The notes below the pieces were generated by a model, which was not told where the DNA came from, ran no database searches, and saw nothing but the letters and a program-made list of their open reading frames with translations. Shown piece by piece: positions 9,630 through 19,647 of a stretch of 64,000 nt of DNA. The translations under genes were made by a program, and so were the position numbers. Source of the DNA: Marinobacter bohaiensis (GTDB taxonomy: Bacteria; Pseudomonadota; Gammaproteobacteria; Pseudomonadales; Oleiphilaceae). Location of the stretch: NCBI RefSeq assembly GCF_003258515.1, contig NZ_QGEH01000005.1, positions 1-64,000 of the forward strand, in the 5' to 3' direction. Positions within the stretch are counted from its first letter, which is position 1, and each line of letters starts with the position of its first letter.

Positions 9630-10415
9630 ATGCATCAACGTCCCCAAGTTCTCATCCTGTCCGGCCTCGACCCGTCAGGCGGCGCCGGCATCCAGGCGGA
9701 TATCCAGGCGGTTACGGCGCTGGGCTGTCATCCCCTGCCGGTCCTGAGCTGCCTGACGGTCCAGGACACACGCAACGTCTACGGCGCCGAAGCGGTCGAT
9801 CCGGACCTGATCCGGCGCCAGCTGGACTGCCTGGATGCGGACACCCCCATCCACGCCATCAAGACCGGCGCCCTGGGCAGCGCGGCAGTGGTCGAGGTAC
9901 TGGCCGCCTTCGCCCGCAAACACGCCGCCATTCCCCTGGTGGTCGACCCCGTCATCAAGGCCGCCGGTGGCGGTGATCTCGCCGACGACGAACTGGTCGC
10001 CGCCATGAAGGCCGAACTGTTTCCACTGGCACGTGTCATAACGCCCAACGGCATCGAGCTGGCCCAACTGGGCGGTTCCGGGGATGAGGCTTCGTCCGCC
10101 CAATCCCTGATCGACGCGGGCTGCGCGGGCGTGCTGGCGACCGGCGGCCACGGCGACGGTCCGGCCATTATCAACCGGCTGTTCCGCGCCGGTGCCCCGG
10201 TGCAGGAATGGACCATCGACCGCCACGGCGGCGAGTACCACGGCACCGGCTGCACCCTGGCGGCTGGCATCGCCGCCGGTCTGGCCCAGGGCCGGTCGCT
10301 GGAAACCGCCATCGAGCGTTCCCAGTACCTGGTCAGTTGCGCCATCCAGCAGGCGCTGCGAGTGGGTCAGGGCCAACCGGTTCCCGATCGCGGCGTACCC
10401 CTGGTGGCGTCATGA
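9630..10415 (+). CDS. thiD: Hydroxymethylpyrimidine/phosphomethylpyrimidine kinase
   Basis: Ribokinase-fold kinase that makes hydroxymethylpyrimidine diphosphate for thiamine. The 261-residue protein has SGLDPSGGAGIQADIQ near the N-terminus, the KTGALGS segment, and the anion-hole motif GTGCTLAAGIAAGLA with the catalytic cysteine. Its stop overlaps the thiE start (ATGA at 10412-10415), so translation of the two is probably coupled. No TPP riboswitch is visible upstream. Confidence 0.95.
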   Translation: MHQRPQVLILSGLDPSGGAGIQADIQAVTALGCHPLPVLSCLTVQDTRNVYGAEAVDPDLIRRQLDCLDADTPIHAIKTGALGSAAVVEVLAAFARKHAAIPLVVDPVIKAAGGGDLADDELVAAMKAELFPLARVITPNGIELAQLGGSGDEASSAQSLIDAGCAGVLATGGHGDGPAIINRLFRAGAPVQEWTIDRHGGEYHGTGCTLAAGIAAGLAQGRSLETAIERSQYLVSCAIQQALRVGQGQPVPDRGVPLVAS

Positions 10416-11083
10416 ACCGATATACCCACTGGCGGCGCGGCCTCTACGCCATTACCGACCCCGGCCTGCTGCCCGGCGACAAGCTGGTGCCGGCCGTGGA
10501 AGCGGCCTTGCGCGGCGGCGTCGTATTGGTGCAGTACCGCGACAAGACCGGCAGCGACAGCGAGCGCCTGGCCCGGGCGCGGGATCTGGTCAGTGTCTGC
10601 GACAACGCGCAGGTGCCCCTGCTGATCAACGACGACGCGACGCTCGCCAAGCGCGTCGGCGCCGCCGGCGCCCATCTCGGCCAGAGTGACGGTGACCTGC
10701 GGGCCGCGCGCGAAATGCTGGGACCGGAGGCGATCGTCGGTCAGACCTGCCACGCCGATCTGGAACTCGCCCGCACCGCCCTGGAAGACGGTGCCGACTA
10801 CCTGGCTTTCGGGCGCTTTTTCCCGTCGATGACCAAGCCCGGCGCACCGGCGGCCAACCCGGACATTCTGACGTCAGCCCGAACGCTCGAACGCCCGGTC
10901 AGCGCGATTGGCGGCGTCTCACTGGAGAACGCGCCGCTGCTACTGGCCCACGGCGCCGACCTGCTCGCCGTGATTGGCGGCCTGTTCGGCACCGACGACG
11001 TGGAAGCGCGCGCCCGGGCCTTTACCAATCTGTTTAACCAGACCAACGCATTCAGCCCATCGAACGAACAGGAGCCCTCCTGA
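10412..11083 (+). CDS. thiE: Thiamine-phosphate synthase
   Basis: Joins the pyrimidine and thiazole halves of thiamine. I place the start at the ATG overlapping the thiD stop, giving 223 residues beginning [17 protein letters not shown]; this matches the family's usual length. Motifs seen: [34 protein letters not shown], and the phosphate-binding [24 protein letters not shown]. Its stop overlaps the hemL start by one base. Confidence 0.95.
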   Translation: MNRYTHWRRGLYAITDPGLLPGDKLVPAVEAALRGGVVLVQYRDKTGSDSERLARARDLVSVCDNAQVPLLINDDATLAKRVGAAGAHLGQSDGDLRAAREMLGPEAIVGQTCHADLELARTALEDGADYLAFGRFFPSMTKPGAPAANPDILTSARTLERPVSAIGGVSLENAPLLLAHGADLLAVIGGLFGTDDVEARARAFTNLFNQTNAFSPSNEQEPS

Positions 11084-12363
11084 TGACACAGTCTGAAACC
11101 CTTTTTGAAAATGCCCGGCAATACATTCCCGGTGGCGTGAACTCACCGGTGCGGGCCTTCAAGGGCGTGGGCGGCGTTCCCCTCTTCATCAAGACCGCCA
11201 AAGGCGCGTATCTCTACGATGAGGACGACAACCGCTACATCGATTTCATCGGTTCCTGGGGGCCGATGATCCTGGGTCACCGCGACCAGCGCGTGATCGA
11301 TGCCCTGCACGCCCAGATCGACGTGGGTGTGGGCTACGGCGCGCCGACCGCCATCGAGACGGCCATGGCCAAGAAGATCTGCGAGCTGGTGCCGTCCATC
11401 GACATGGTTCGCATGGTCAATTCCGGCACCGAAGCCACCATGAGCGCCGTGCGCCTGGCCCGGGGCTATACCGGTCGCGACAAGATCGTGAAGTTCGAGG
11501 GCTGCTACCATGGCCACGTGGATTCGTTGCTGGTGAAAGCCGGTTCCGGCGCCCTAACCATGGGCGTTCCGAATTCACCGGGCATTCCCGCCAGCCTGGC
11601 CGAACACACCGTGACGGTGCCTTACAACGACATCGAAAGCGTACGCAAGGTGTTTGCCGAGATGGGCGACCAGATCGCCGCCATCATCGTCGAGCCGGTG
11701 GCCGGCAACATGAACTGCATTCCGCCGATGCAGGGCTTCCTGGAAGGACTGCGCAACGTCTGCGACCAGCATGGCAGCGTGCTGATCTTTGACGAGGTGA
11801 TGACCGGTTTCCGCGTCGCCCTGGGCGGCGCCCAGTCCCATTACGGCGTCACCCCGGACCTGACCGCCCTGGGCAAGGTCATCGGTGGCGGTCTGCCGGT
11901 GGGCGCGTTCGGCGGCAAGCGCGAGATCATGGAATACATCTCCCCGCTGGGCCCGGTCTATCAGGCGGGCACCCTGTCCGGTAACCCGCTGGCCATGCGC
12001 GCCGGCCTGACCACGCTGGAGGCCATTTCCGAGCCCGGCTTCCACGACCAGTTGATCGAAAAGACCAACCGCCTGCGGGACGGCTTCAAACGCGCGGCGG
12101 AGGCGGCGGACGTGCCGCTGGTGGTGCAGAGCGCCGGCGCCATGTTCGGCTTCTTCTTCACCGACCAGAACCAGGTCAACGGCTTCGAGGACGTGATGCG
12201 CTGTGACGCGGAGCGTTTCGGCCAGTTCTTCCAGGGCATGCTCAAGGAGGGCGTGTATCTGGCGCCGTCCGCGTTCGAGGCCAGCTTCACCTGCGCCGCT
12301 CTCAGCGAGGAAGACATCCAGCACACCCTGGATGCGGCCGCCCGGGTCATGAAAACCCTCTGA
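11083..12363 (+). CDS. hemL: Glutamate-1-semialdehyde 2,1-aminomutase
   Basis: PLP enzyme that makes 5-aminolevulinate in the C5 haem pathway. The 426-residue protein begins with the classic [19 protein letters not shown] and carries the PLP lysine at K265 in [16 protein letters not shown]. It is the last gene of the hemJ-thiD-thiE-hemL run and is followed by a strong hairpin. Confidence 0.97.
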   Translation: MTQSETLFENARQYIPGGVNSPVRAFKGVGGVPLFIKTAKGAYLYDEDDNRYIDFIGSWGPMILGHRDQRVIDALHAQIDVGVGYGAPTAIETAMAKKICELVPSIDMVRMVNSGTEATMSAVRLARGYTGRDKIVKFEGCYHGHVDSLLVKAGSGALTMGVPNSPGIPASLAEHTVTVPYNDIESVRKVFAEMGDQIAAIIVEPVAGNMNCIPPMQGFLEGLRNVCDQHGSVLIFDEVMTGFRVALGGAQSHYGVTPDLTALGKVIGGGLPVGAFGGKREIMEYISPLGPVYQAGTLSGNPLAMRAGLTTLEAISEPGFHDQLIEKTNRLRDGFKRAAEAADVPLVVQSAGAMFGFFFTDQNQVNGFEDVMRCDAERFGQFFQGMLKEGVYLAPSAFEASFTCAALSEEDIQHTLDAAARVMKTL

Positions 12364-12375
12364 CACCCACGCTTA

Positions 12376-12401
12376 CCGGCCAGCCCATCCGGGCTGGCCG
12401 G
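12376..12401 (+). terminator. Hairpin after hemL
   Basis: Perfect 11-base stem CCGGCCAGCCC / GGGCTGGCCGG with an ATCC loop, 12 bases after the hemL stop. There is no T run after it, so it may be a weak or Rho-assisted terminator. Confidence 0.55.
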
Positions 12402-12600
12402 GCTGATCCCTCACCGCCTCAATTGAGCCGAACGCTCCGCTCTCCCGGTTGTTAAGAGACCGTAACGCCGTGGAAGGAACCCTCGTAATGTCGCATGGGC
12501 TATAAGTAGCAATGTGACGTATTGCATCGCATATCCATTGCGAACACAGATGCGGACAAGCGTCGCCATAACAACACATGGAATGAGAGGGAGTATTCCA

Positions 12601-13515
12601 ATGAATAAGAGCTTGGTTCAGGGTTTTACAGTCACAGCGCTGGCAGCGGCCCTGGCCGCCTGCGGCGGCAGTGGCAGCGGCGGTGACGATGAGGCAACGG
12701 GGATCGTTTCCGTCGGCCTGACCGACGCACCGGTCGACGACGCGCTGGAAGTCAATGTCACCGTAACCGGAGTGGTCCTCCAGCCGGCGGGCGACGGCGA
12801 ACGCCGCACCTTCGAGCTGGATGAGCCGGCGTATATCAACCTGCTGGATCTTCAGAACGGAGACGTGGAAGCGCTGGTCACCGACGAGGAAGTCGTAGCC
12901 GGCGAGTACAGCTGGATGCGGCTGCAACTGGCCGAGGAAAGCATCGAAAACTTCTCGGTAGTACTGGACAACAACGGCGGCGAATACGCGCTGGGCGTTC
13001 CGTCCGGGCAGCAACGCGGACTGCAGACCTCTGGCTTCACCGTGCCGGCCGGCGGCACCGTCAACTTCACCATCGACTTTGACGTGCGCAAGTCGTTGGC
13101 CTACCGCAGCGGCCCGGGCGACTACCTGCTCCGCCCGACGCTGCGTCTGGTGGACAACGCTGAAGTTGGCACGCTCACAGGCTCGGTCGACAGCACGACG
13201 CTATCCACCGAATGCGCAGACGCATCAACATTTGCAGGCAACGTGTACATCCACAGTGGCGCCGACGTCACACCGGACGATATCGGCAGCGGGGTGGAAC
13301 CGCTGACCGTAGCCCCGGTGGATGCCAGCACAGGTGAAAATACCTTCATCGCGGCTTTCCTCCCGTCCGGCGAATACACCGTCAGTTACAGCTGCGACCT
13401 GGAAACCCAGGACGCCGACGGCTTCGCGGTTGACGACGACGTGACCTTTGTCGGCACGCAGAACGCCACGGTGAACGCGGGCGAAACGACCTCCGTCGAG
13501 ATTCCCGCCTCCTAA
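12601..13515 (+). CDS. DUF4382 domain lipoprotein (first of a convergent pair)
   Basis: Predicted lipoprotein of 304 residues; function unknown. The ATG at 12601 follows GAGAGGGAG, and the first 21 residues form a signal peptide with lipobox LAAC and then a Gly/Ser linker, which is why I prefer it over upstream in-frame starts. The DUF4382 core follows (VSVGLTDAPVDDALEVNVTV and NLLDLQNGDVEALV), then a beta-rich C-terminal domain with SGEYTVSYSCD. It is a diverged paralogue of the gene facing it; the two stop codons overlap. Confidence 0.88.
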   Translation: MNKSLVQGFTVTALAAALAACGGSGSGGDDEATGIVSVGLTDAPVDDALEVNVTVTGVVLQPAGDGERRTFELDEPAYINLLDLQNGDVEALVTDEEVVAGEYSWMRLQLAEESIENFSVVLDNNGGEYALGVPSGQQRGLQTSGFTVPAGGTVNFTIDFDVRKSLAYRSGPGDYLLRPTLRLVDNAEVGTLTGSVDSTTLSTECADASTFAGNVYIHSGADVTPDDIGSGVEPLTVAPVDASTGENTFIAAFLPSGEYTVSYSCDLETQDADGFAVDDDVTFVGTQNATVNAGETTSVEIPAS

Positions 13516-14423
13516 GTTCCATCCAGATTGAGTTCGCGCTCGACACCGGCGCGTACCGCCACGGAAACCGGCACCCGAAAGGACAGGGACTCGTCCACCT
13601 CCAGATCATCCCGGTCGCAGCTGTAACTGACCGTATAGTCCCCGGCAGGCAGCAGCCCGGCATAATAGGTATAGGTCCCCGGATTGTCCGCATCGCTGAC
13701 GACCGCCGTCACCATGGGCTCGGGCACACCGCCGAGGTCATTGGGCGTGACGTTCCCGCCCTCGTAGACGTACACCAGACCGGCGTAATCCTGGGGGCTA
13801 TCGCATGCCGTCTGGATCAGCGTGGAGCTGTCCACCGTGCCGACGATGGCGCCAACGTCACCGTTCTCGACCAGCCGCAACGTTGGACGAAGCTCATAGT
13901 CCGCGGCGACGCCGGAGGACGCATATAGCGACCGGCGCACGTCGAAATCCAGGGTCAATGAGATGGCATCGCCCTCGTCGAGGCTGAAGTCGGCGTCCAC
14001 ACGCAATCCGGACTCGAAACTGGCCGGCACCACGACCGAATAGGTGCCGCCGTCCCTGCCCTCCGCCGTATGGGCATCGCCGTCGTCGCTGAGGATCAGC
14101 CGCACCCAGTCGTAGTCATCGGCCGGCACGTCCTCGTCGTCGATCAACGTTGCCGTGGTGCCGTTCTGCAGGGACAGCAGGTCAATCTCGCGTGGGGCGT
14201 CGTCGACAAATGTAACGCTGTCGTCACCGACGGGCTTGAGCTCAACGCCCAGCACGGTCACCGTCAGGGCGGTCAGGTCATCGATGGGAGCGTCCGCCAG
14301 CGCCAGCGTCAGGCGGCCTTCGTCGTCATCGTCGTCGCTGCCGAAACTGAACCACCACTCGCAGCCGGCGAGGGACAGTGCCAGCCCGGCTACCGTCAGC
14401 CCTGCCCAGATCTGTCTGCGCAT
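13512..14423 (-). CDS. DUF4382 domain lipoprotein (second of a convergent pair)
   Basis: Predicted lipoprotein of 303 residues with signal peptide and lipobox LAGC, followed by an acidic stretch of five aspartates. It repeats the architecture of its neighbour: LTLALADAPIDDLTALTVTV, EIDLLSLQNGTTATLIDDED, then AGDYTVSYSCDRDD. Function unknown. Its TAG stop shares two bases with the TAA stop of the facing paralogue, so there is no room for a terminator between them. Confidence 0.86.
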   Translation of the reverse strand: MRRQIWAGLTVAGLALSLAGCEWWFSFGSDDDDDEGRLTLALADAPIDDLTALTVTVLGVELKPVGDDSVTFVDDAPREIDLLSLQNGTTATLIDDEDVPADDYDWVRLILSDDGDAHTAEGRDGGTYSVVVPASFESGLRVDADFSLDEGDAISLTLDFDVRRSLYASSGVAADYELRPTLRLVENGDVGAIVGTVDSSTLIQTACDSPQDYAGLVYVYEGGNVTPNDLGGVPEPMVTAVVSDADNPGTYTYYAGLLPAGDYTVSYSCDRDDLEVDESLSFRVPVSVAVRAGVERELNLDGT

Positions 14424-14464
14424 GACACCTCCCGTCCCAATACGGCCTCGCAGGCCGGAGCCCG

Positions 14465-15028
14465 TTACAACGCGGCGGCGCGGGCCTCAGCCTGTTCCGC
14501 TCCGGCGACGTTGCCGGAATCCCGGCGGATGTCCGCCAGCAGGTGCCAGCCGGTCCGCTGCAGCCCGGTGTCCGAGCCGGACAACGACAGCCCTTTCAGG
14601 GCAAACTGTTCCGCCGCACCCAAGCGCCCTTCCACCTTGTAAGCGTAGGCCAGCTTGAAGTAGACACGACCGGAGCGCGGCGAAATACGCTGGGCCCGTT
14701 CCAGTTGGCTGATCGCTCCGCGGGTGTCGCCCTCGGCGAGCATGGCGTCGGCTTTCTGCACCAGGCTGACGGCCGCCGGAGACAGGGCTTCGCTCTCATC
14801 CTGGTAACCCGGCGCGGGTCGGCTCGGTTCCGTGGATTCCGGTTCCGCCTCGGGCTGAGACGCCTGCGGTGTCGTGGTCGTGCCGCTGCCCGTGTCGGTG
14901 GTGGGCGGCTCCGGGGCCTGGTCGCTGCCGCCCGCGGGCACGTAGATGGGACCTCCCGGTCCGCTGGCACACCCCGCCAGCAGGGTGGCACTCAGGCAGA
15001 GACCGGTCAGCAGTCGTTTATGCATCAT
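14465..15028 (-). CDS. lpoP: TPR lipoprotein, LpoP-like activator of PBP1b
   Basis: Outer-membrane-type lipoprotein of 187 residues: signal peptide with lipobox LAGC, a long Pro/Thr/Ser/Glu-rich linker (about residues 25-85), then a tetratricopeptide region (AISQLERAQRISPRSGRVYFKLAYAYKVEGRLGAAEQF and a second helical pair). Its ATG overlaps the stop of the PBP1b gene (ATGA), so the two are translationally coupled. In Pseudomonas aeruginosa a TPR lipoprotein in this same position, LpoP, activates PBP1b; the assignment rests on position and architecture. Confidence 0.82.
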   Translation of the reverse strand: MMHKRLLTGLCLSATLLAGCASGPGGPIYVPAGGSDQAPEPPTTDTGSGTTTTPQASQPEAEPESTEPSRPAPGYQDESEALSPAAVSLVQKADAMLAEGDTRGAISQLERAQRISPRSGRVYFKLAYAYKVEGRLGAAEQFALKGLSLSGSDTGLQRTGWHLLADIRRDSGNVAGAEQAEARAAAL

Positions 15029-17382
15029 CAGAAAATTCCTTCAAACCAGCTCCGCACGCGATCGGTGATGTCGCCGGAGCAATTAACGGTATCGGTCGGC
15101 TCACTGCCCACGATAAAGGGCACGAAGCGGGCGTCGCTGCAGGAATCCTGAGTCAGCGCCTGCCGCTCGCCATCCACCCAATGGTATTTCACGTCCGACG
15201 GCACAATGGGCGAGAAACCGTACTGGGGAATCTGCGCCATCACATTGGCCCAGACCGGCAGCGCACCGGTGGCCCCGGTCAGGTTGGTCGGACCGTTGTC
15301 GTCGCGCCCCACCCAGGTCACCGTCACCAGATCGCCGCTGAAGCCGGCAAACCAGCTGTCACGCCCGTCGTTGGTGGTGCCGGTCTTACCGGCCAGCCCC
15401 AGGTCGCTGGACAGATAACGATACGCGGAGCGGCCGGTACCCTCACGCATCACTTCCTGCATGGCGTATTGCACCAGATGCACCGCCGCCGGATCCACCA
15501 CCTGATCCACCGCCAGCCCGTATCGGGTCAGACTCTCGCCGCCGGCGGTGGTCACTTCGCGGATGGTGCGCAGCGGCGTATTGAAGCCGGAGGTGGCCAG
15601 ACTCTGGTACAGCGACGCCACGTCCACCGGCGACAGGTTGACGGCCCCGAGCAACATCGAAGGATAGTCCTGGATCGGGTCGTTTACTCCCAGCTTGTGC
15701 AGGTTATCGATCACCGCATCCACGCCCACGTCGAGGCCAACGCGCACGGTCGCCAGGTTATAGGATTTGGCCAGCGCCCGGTGCAGCGGGACTTGCCCGT
15801 GCGCTTCGCGCTCGTAATTCTGCGGTTCCCAGCGACGGCCATCGTCGAACACCAGCGAGAACGGCTCGTCCTTGATCGGGGTGATCAAGGTGTACTTGTC
15901 CGGCTCACTGAGCGCGGTCAGGTAGATGAACGGTTTGATCAGCGAGCCAATGGGACGCCGGGCATCGACCGCGCGGTTGAATCCGGCAAACTTGGGATCG
16001 CGACCGCCCACCAGCGCCAGCACTTCGCCGCTGTCGCGGGACGTCACCACGGTGGCCGCTTCCAGGTCTTCCTGCCCACGCCCTTTCTCGATGTTTTCAA
16101 GGGTGCGCTCCACGGCGTTTTCCGTCACACGCTGGATCTCGGGGTTGAGCGTGGTGAAGATCCGCAGGCCCTCGCTCTGCAGATCCTCGTCCTTGTACTC
16201 CCGCGCCAGATGGCGGCGCACCAGATCCAGGTAGGCCGGATAGCGGGCGTTGCTGTAGGACGGTTTGGCCACCAGGTCCAGCCCTTTCTGCCGCGCCCGG
16301 TCGATGGCGTCCGCCGGCACCTGACCAGTGTCCGCCAGCATGTCCAGCACCAGGTTGCGACGACGCAGCGCCCGCTCGGGATGGCGGCGCGGGTCGTAAT
16401 AGCTCGGGCCTTTGATGATGGCCACCAGCAGGGCCACTTCGTGCAGGTCGAGGTCGGAGAACGATTCGCCGAAATAGAACTGGCTGGCCAGCCCGAAGCC
16501 GTGAATGGAGCGTGGTCCCGCCTGCCCCAGGTACACCTCGTTGAGATAGGTCTGGAGAATCTCTTTCTTGCCGTAGTGCAGCTCCAGCAACATCGCCATG
16601 ATCGCTTCGTTGCCCTTGCGCACCAGGGTCTGCTCGCGGCTGAGATAGAGGTTCTTGACCAACTGCTGGGTCAGGGTACTGCCGCCCTGCACCACGCGGC
16701 CGGCCTGGAGGTTGGCCCACATGGCGCGGGCGATGGACAGCGGCGCCACACCCCAGTGCTCGTAGAAATCCCGGTCTTCGGTCGCCAGCAGGGCGGTCTC
16801 GAAGTAAGGCGGTGCCTGATCGAGCTGGATCAGCACCCGGTCTTCCTTGTGGGCCGGGTAGATGCCGCCGATCTGCACCGGGTCCAGCCGCACCACCGGC
16901 GAGTTTTGCCCGCTGGTCACCCGGAACTGGCCCACCCGGTCATCGCTGATGGAAAAGCGCAGGCGCCGCGCCGGTTCCTTTCCGTCCGGGAACTGGAAGC
17001 GGCGGGTGTAGATTTCGAACGTGCGGCCGTTGCGGCTGTATGTTCCCGGCTCCCGGGCCGACCGTACCGGGGTGTAGCCCAGTTGCTTGAGTTCATTACT
17101 CAGCCCGCTGGTGGTCACCGGCGCACCGTCGTAGAGTTCCAGAGGCCGCGCGTATACCCGTGACGGGATCTCCCAACGTCGTCCCTCGAACTTCGAGGTC
17201 ACCACCACGTCCAGCCAGACGGTCCAGCCCGCCAGGACCACGAGTCCGACCAGGCCAACGCGCCAACTGAAGCGCCAGAGAGTGGATTTGAAACCGCCGC
17301 CGGAGGGCTGCTTGCGCGTGTTTTTCTTCTTCGCTCGGCCGCTGGAGCGGCGCTTGGGGGATGATTTAGCCATGGCGCGCAT
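15028..17382 (-). CDS. mrcB: Penicillin-binding protein 1B
   Basis: Bifunctional class A PBP (784 residues) that polymerises and cross-links peptidoglycan. Order: basic cytoplasmic tail (1-35), one transmembrane helix (about 40-62), UB2H-like domain (about 70-160), glycosyltransferase GT51 with catalytic E202 in ATEDRDFYEHWG and GGSTLTQQLVKNLYLSRE, then transpeptidase with S480-x-x-K483, S540-Y-N and K666TGT. Two starts are possible, ATG at 17382 and ATG at 17373 (MAKSSPK). A TATAAT hexamer overlaps the upstream ATG, which slightly favours the downstream one. Confidence 0.96.
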   Translation of the reverse strand: MRAMAKSSPKRRSSGRAKKKNTRKQPSGGGFKSTLWRFSWRVGLVGLVVLAGWTVWLDVVVTSKFEGRRWEIPSRVYARPLELYDGAPVTTSGLSNELKQLGYTPVRSAREPGTYSRNGRTFEIYTRRFQFPDGKEPARRLRFSISDDRVGQFRVTSGQNSPVVRLDPVQIGGIYPAHKEDRVLIQLDQAPPYFETALLATEDRDFYEHWGVAPLSIARAMWANLQAGRVVQGGSTLTQQLVKNLYLSREQTLVRKGNEAIMAMLLELHYGKKEILQTYLNEVYLGQAGPRSIHGFGLASQFYFGESFSDLDLHEVALLVAIIKGPSYYDPRRHPERALRRRNLVLDMLADTGQVPADAIDRARQKGLDLVAKPSYSNARYPAYLDLVRRHLAREYKDEDLQSEGLRIFTTLNPEIQRVTENAVERTLENIEKGRGQEDLEAATVVTSRDSGEVLALVGGRDPKFAGFNRAVDARRPIGSLIKPFIYLTALSEPDKYTLITPIKDEPFSLVFDDGRRWEPQNYEREAHGQVPLHRALAKSYNLATVRVGLDVGVDAVIDNLHKLGVNDPIQDYPSMLLGAVNLSPVDVASLYQSLATSGFNTPLRTIREVTTAGGESLTRYGLAVDQVVDPAAVHLVQYAMQEVMREGTGRSAYRYLSSDLGLAGKTGTTNDGRDSWFAGFSGDLVTVTWVGRDDNGPTNLTGATGALPVWANVMAQIPQYGFSPIVPSDVKYHWVDGERQALTQDSCSDARFVPFIVGSEPTDTVNCSGDITDRVRSWFEGIF

Positions 17383-17597
17383 TATAACCAGAGCGGGTTA
17401 CCCGAAGGACAGAGGTTGTGAAACCGTAATAGAACCCGGATATGCCGACCATTGGCCCGAATCCGGGTCACGCCCCTGTCATTTGCAACGTGGCGCGCTA
17501 TGATAGGCGTCGGCTCACGGTGCCGGCGTTCAGCCCCGCATCCGTTAACCGAGCCCCGATCCAATGCGCCGCAACCCAATGAGCAAAGGAGACCTCC

Positions 17598-19160
17598 GTG
17601 AGCAGCGAGCTGATCAAGGCCCTTCAGGATCCCGCACGTTATGACCATCCGGCCAGCGGCTTCCAGGTCCTGGAAACCCATATTTCCTGGGTCATCCTGA
17701 CCGGCTCCCACGCCTACAAGATCAAGAAGCCCATGGATTTCGGTTTCCTTGATTTCTCCACCCTGGAGCGCCGTCGCCACTTCTGCGAAGAGGAAGTCCG
17801 CCTCAATCGCCGCCTGGCTCCCGCACTCTATGAAGACGTGGTGGCCATCACCGGCTCACCGGAAGCCCCGGAGCTGAACGGTGCCGGCGAGCCTTTCGAG
17901 TACGCCATCCGCATGCGCCAGTTCGACCAGGCCAACCTGCTCGACGCCATCCAGGAACGCGGTGAGCTGTCCGCCGAGGCCATGAAGGACCTGGCGCGCC
18001 AGACCGCGGCCTTCCACAGGGATCTGCCGCCGGTCGCCGAGGACAAGCCACTGGGCACGCCGGAAGCCGTCTACGCGGCCATGCAGGAGAACTTCGACCA
18101 GATCCGCCCGCTGCTCGACGACGCCGGCCTGCTCAAGCAGGTGGATGCCCTGGAAGGCTGGACCCGCGACACCTTCGAGCGCCTCAAGCCGCTGGTCGCC
18201 GAACGTCGTGCCAACGGGTTTGTACGTGAGTGCCACGGCGACCTGCATCTGTCGAACATTACCTATTACGAAGGCGAGATCACGGTCTTCGACTGCATCG
18301 AATTCAACGAGCCGTTCCGCTGGATCGACGTCATCAACGACCTCGCCTTCCTGCTCATGGACCTGGAGTCCCGGGGGGAACACCGCCTGGCGAACGACGT
18401 CCTCAATACATACCTGGAATACAGCGGCGACTTCGACGGCCTGCCGCTGCTGTCGCTCTACAAGGCCTATCGGGCCATGGTTCGGGCCAAGATCGCCCTG
18501 TTCACCCTGGGCAATCCGGATCTGGACGACGCCGAGAAGGCGCGCCTGCTGGACACCTATCGCAGCTACGCCGAGCTGGCGGACAGCTACGGCGCCTGCC
18601 CCAACCCCTACCTGCTGGCGACGGCCGGATTGTCGGGCAGCGGCAAGACCGTGATCAGCGGCGGCCTGGCGCGGGAACTGGACCTCATCCGGCTGCGCTC
18701 CGACGTGGAGCGCAAGCGCCTGTTCGGGCTTGATCCGCTGGCCAGCAGCCGTTCCGGTATCGGCCAGGACATGTACAGCCCCGAGGCCAACCAGCGCACC
18801 TACGACCGGCTCGTCGAACTGGCATCCAGACTGCTCAGCGCCGGCCTGCCGGTGATCGTCGACGCCGCCAGCCTGCGCGTCGCCGAACGGCAGCGCTTCG
18901 CCGGTCTGGCCGAGGAGCTTGGCATGCCCTTCCTGCTGGTAGACTGCATCGCTCCGGAAGAACTGCGTCGCAAATGGGTGCGAGAGCGCGCCGCCGACGC
19001 CTCCGAAGCCACCGAGGCCCTGCTGGAAGAGCAGAAAAAGTGGGTCGAACAGTTGACCGAGGAAGAGCGCTCCCACACGGTGTACGTCCATACCGAGGAA
19101 GACCGTGTCGCCGAAGGTCTCGCCGACCGGATCCGGGCGCATTTCGGCCAGCCCCTGTAA
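17598..19160 (+). CDS. Phosphotransferase-like and P-loop ATPase fusion protein
   Basis: A 520-residue two-domain protein of unknown substrate. The N-terminal two-thirds resembles aminoglycoside-phosphotransferase-fold kinases, with the catalytic-loop motif ECHGDLHLSNI and the metal-binding VFDCIEFNE. The C-terminal third is an AAA/zeta-like kinase with Walker A GLSGSGKT at about residue 344 followed by an Arg-rich segment (LRSDVERKRLFGLDPL). The start is GTG after AAAGGAG. This fusion is common in proteobacteria but, to my knowledge, unassigned. It appears to be a single-gene unit, upstream of the pentapeptide protein. Confidence 0.85.
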   Translation: MSSELIKALQDPARYDHPASGFQVLETHISWVILTGSHAYKIKKPMDFGFLDFSTLERRRHFCEEEVRLNRRLAPALYEDVVAITGSPEAPELNGAGEPFEYAIRMRQFDQANLLDAIQERGELSAEAMKDLARQTAAFHRDLPPVAEDKPLGTPEAVYAAMQENFDQIRPLLDDAGLLKQVDALEGWTRDTFERLKPLVAERRANGFVRECHGDLHLSNITYYEGEITVFDCIEFNEPFRWIDVINDLAFLLMDLESRGEHRLANDVLNTYLEYSGDFDGLPLLSLYKAYRAMVRAKIALFTLGNPDLDDAEKARLLDTYRSYAELADSYGACPNPYLLATAGLSGSGKTVISGGLARELDLIRLRSDVERKRLFGLDPLASSRSGIGQDMYSPEANQRTYDRLVELASRLLSAGLPVIVDAASLRVAERQRFAGLAEELGMPFLLVDCIAPEELRRKWVRERAADASEATEALLEEQKKWVEQLTEEERSHTVYVHTEEDRVAEGLADRIRAHFGQPL

Positions 19161-19274
19161 CCCGGCCACCCGGCCCGGCCAGGACGTCTACACTGTCGGC
19201 ATGGGTTGAGTCATAGCTGAGCCATGACGACGCCATGATAGAGCCGTAACAGGAACGAGCGAGGGAGCTGTCGA

Positions 19275-19640
19275 ATGGAAGATCCAATGGAGCACGTGGT
19301 CCGGGCGATCGATCACCCGCTGTACCAGACCCTGCGCGACGAGGATGTCCCCGCGTTCAACGACGCCCGGGGCCGGGTCGACGCGCTGCCCAGTTTCGCC
19401 CACGGCGATTTCCGCGGCCTCGACCTGCGCGGGCTCGACGCCCGCGATCTGGACCTGAGCCACGCCTATTTCCGCGGTGCCGACCTGCGTGGTATCGATT
19501 TCAGCGACTGCCAACTGGAAGGCGCCAGCATTGCCGGCGCCCAGATCTCCGGGTGCCTGTTTCCGCGCGCCCTGCACGCGGACGAGATTGTGATGTCTCT
19601 GAACCACGGTACCCGCATGCGCTACAACATGATGAAGTAG
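19275..19640 (+). CDS. Small pentapeptide-repeat protein
   Basis: 121 residues with a short run of pentapeptide repeats in the middle (about 45-95): FRGLDLRGLDARDLDLSHAY, then FRGADLRGIDFSDCQLEGA, fitting A(D/N)LxX. Such repeats fold as a right-handed beta-helix. Partner unknown. It is 7 bases upstream of the Rieske protein, so the two are likely co-expressed. A second ATG lies four codons in. Confidence 0.8.
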   Translation: MEDPMEHVVRAIDHPLYQTLRDEDVPAFNDARGRVDALPSFAHGDFRGLDLRGLDARDLDLSHAYFRGADLRGIDFSDCQLEGASIAGAQISGCLFPRALHADEIVMSLNHGTRMRYNMMK

Positions 19641-19647
19641 GCTGCCA

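Noticed and set aside
9604-9640. TPP riboswitch in front of thiD
   Set aside because: The gap between hemJ and thiD is only 25 bases and holds no such structure.
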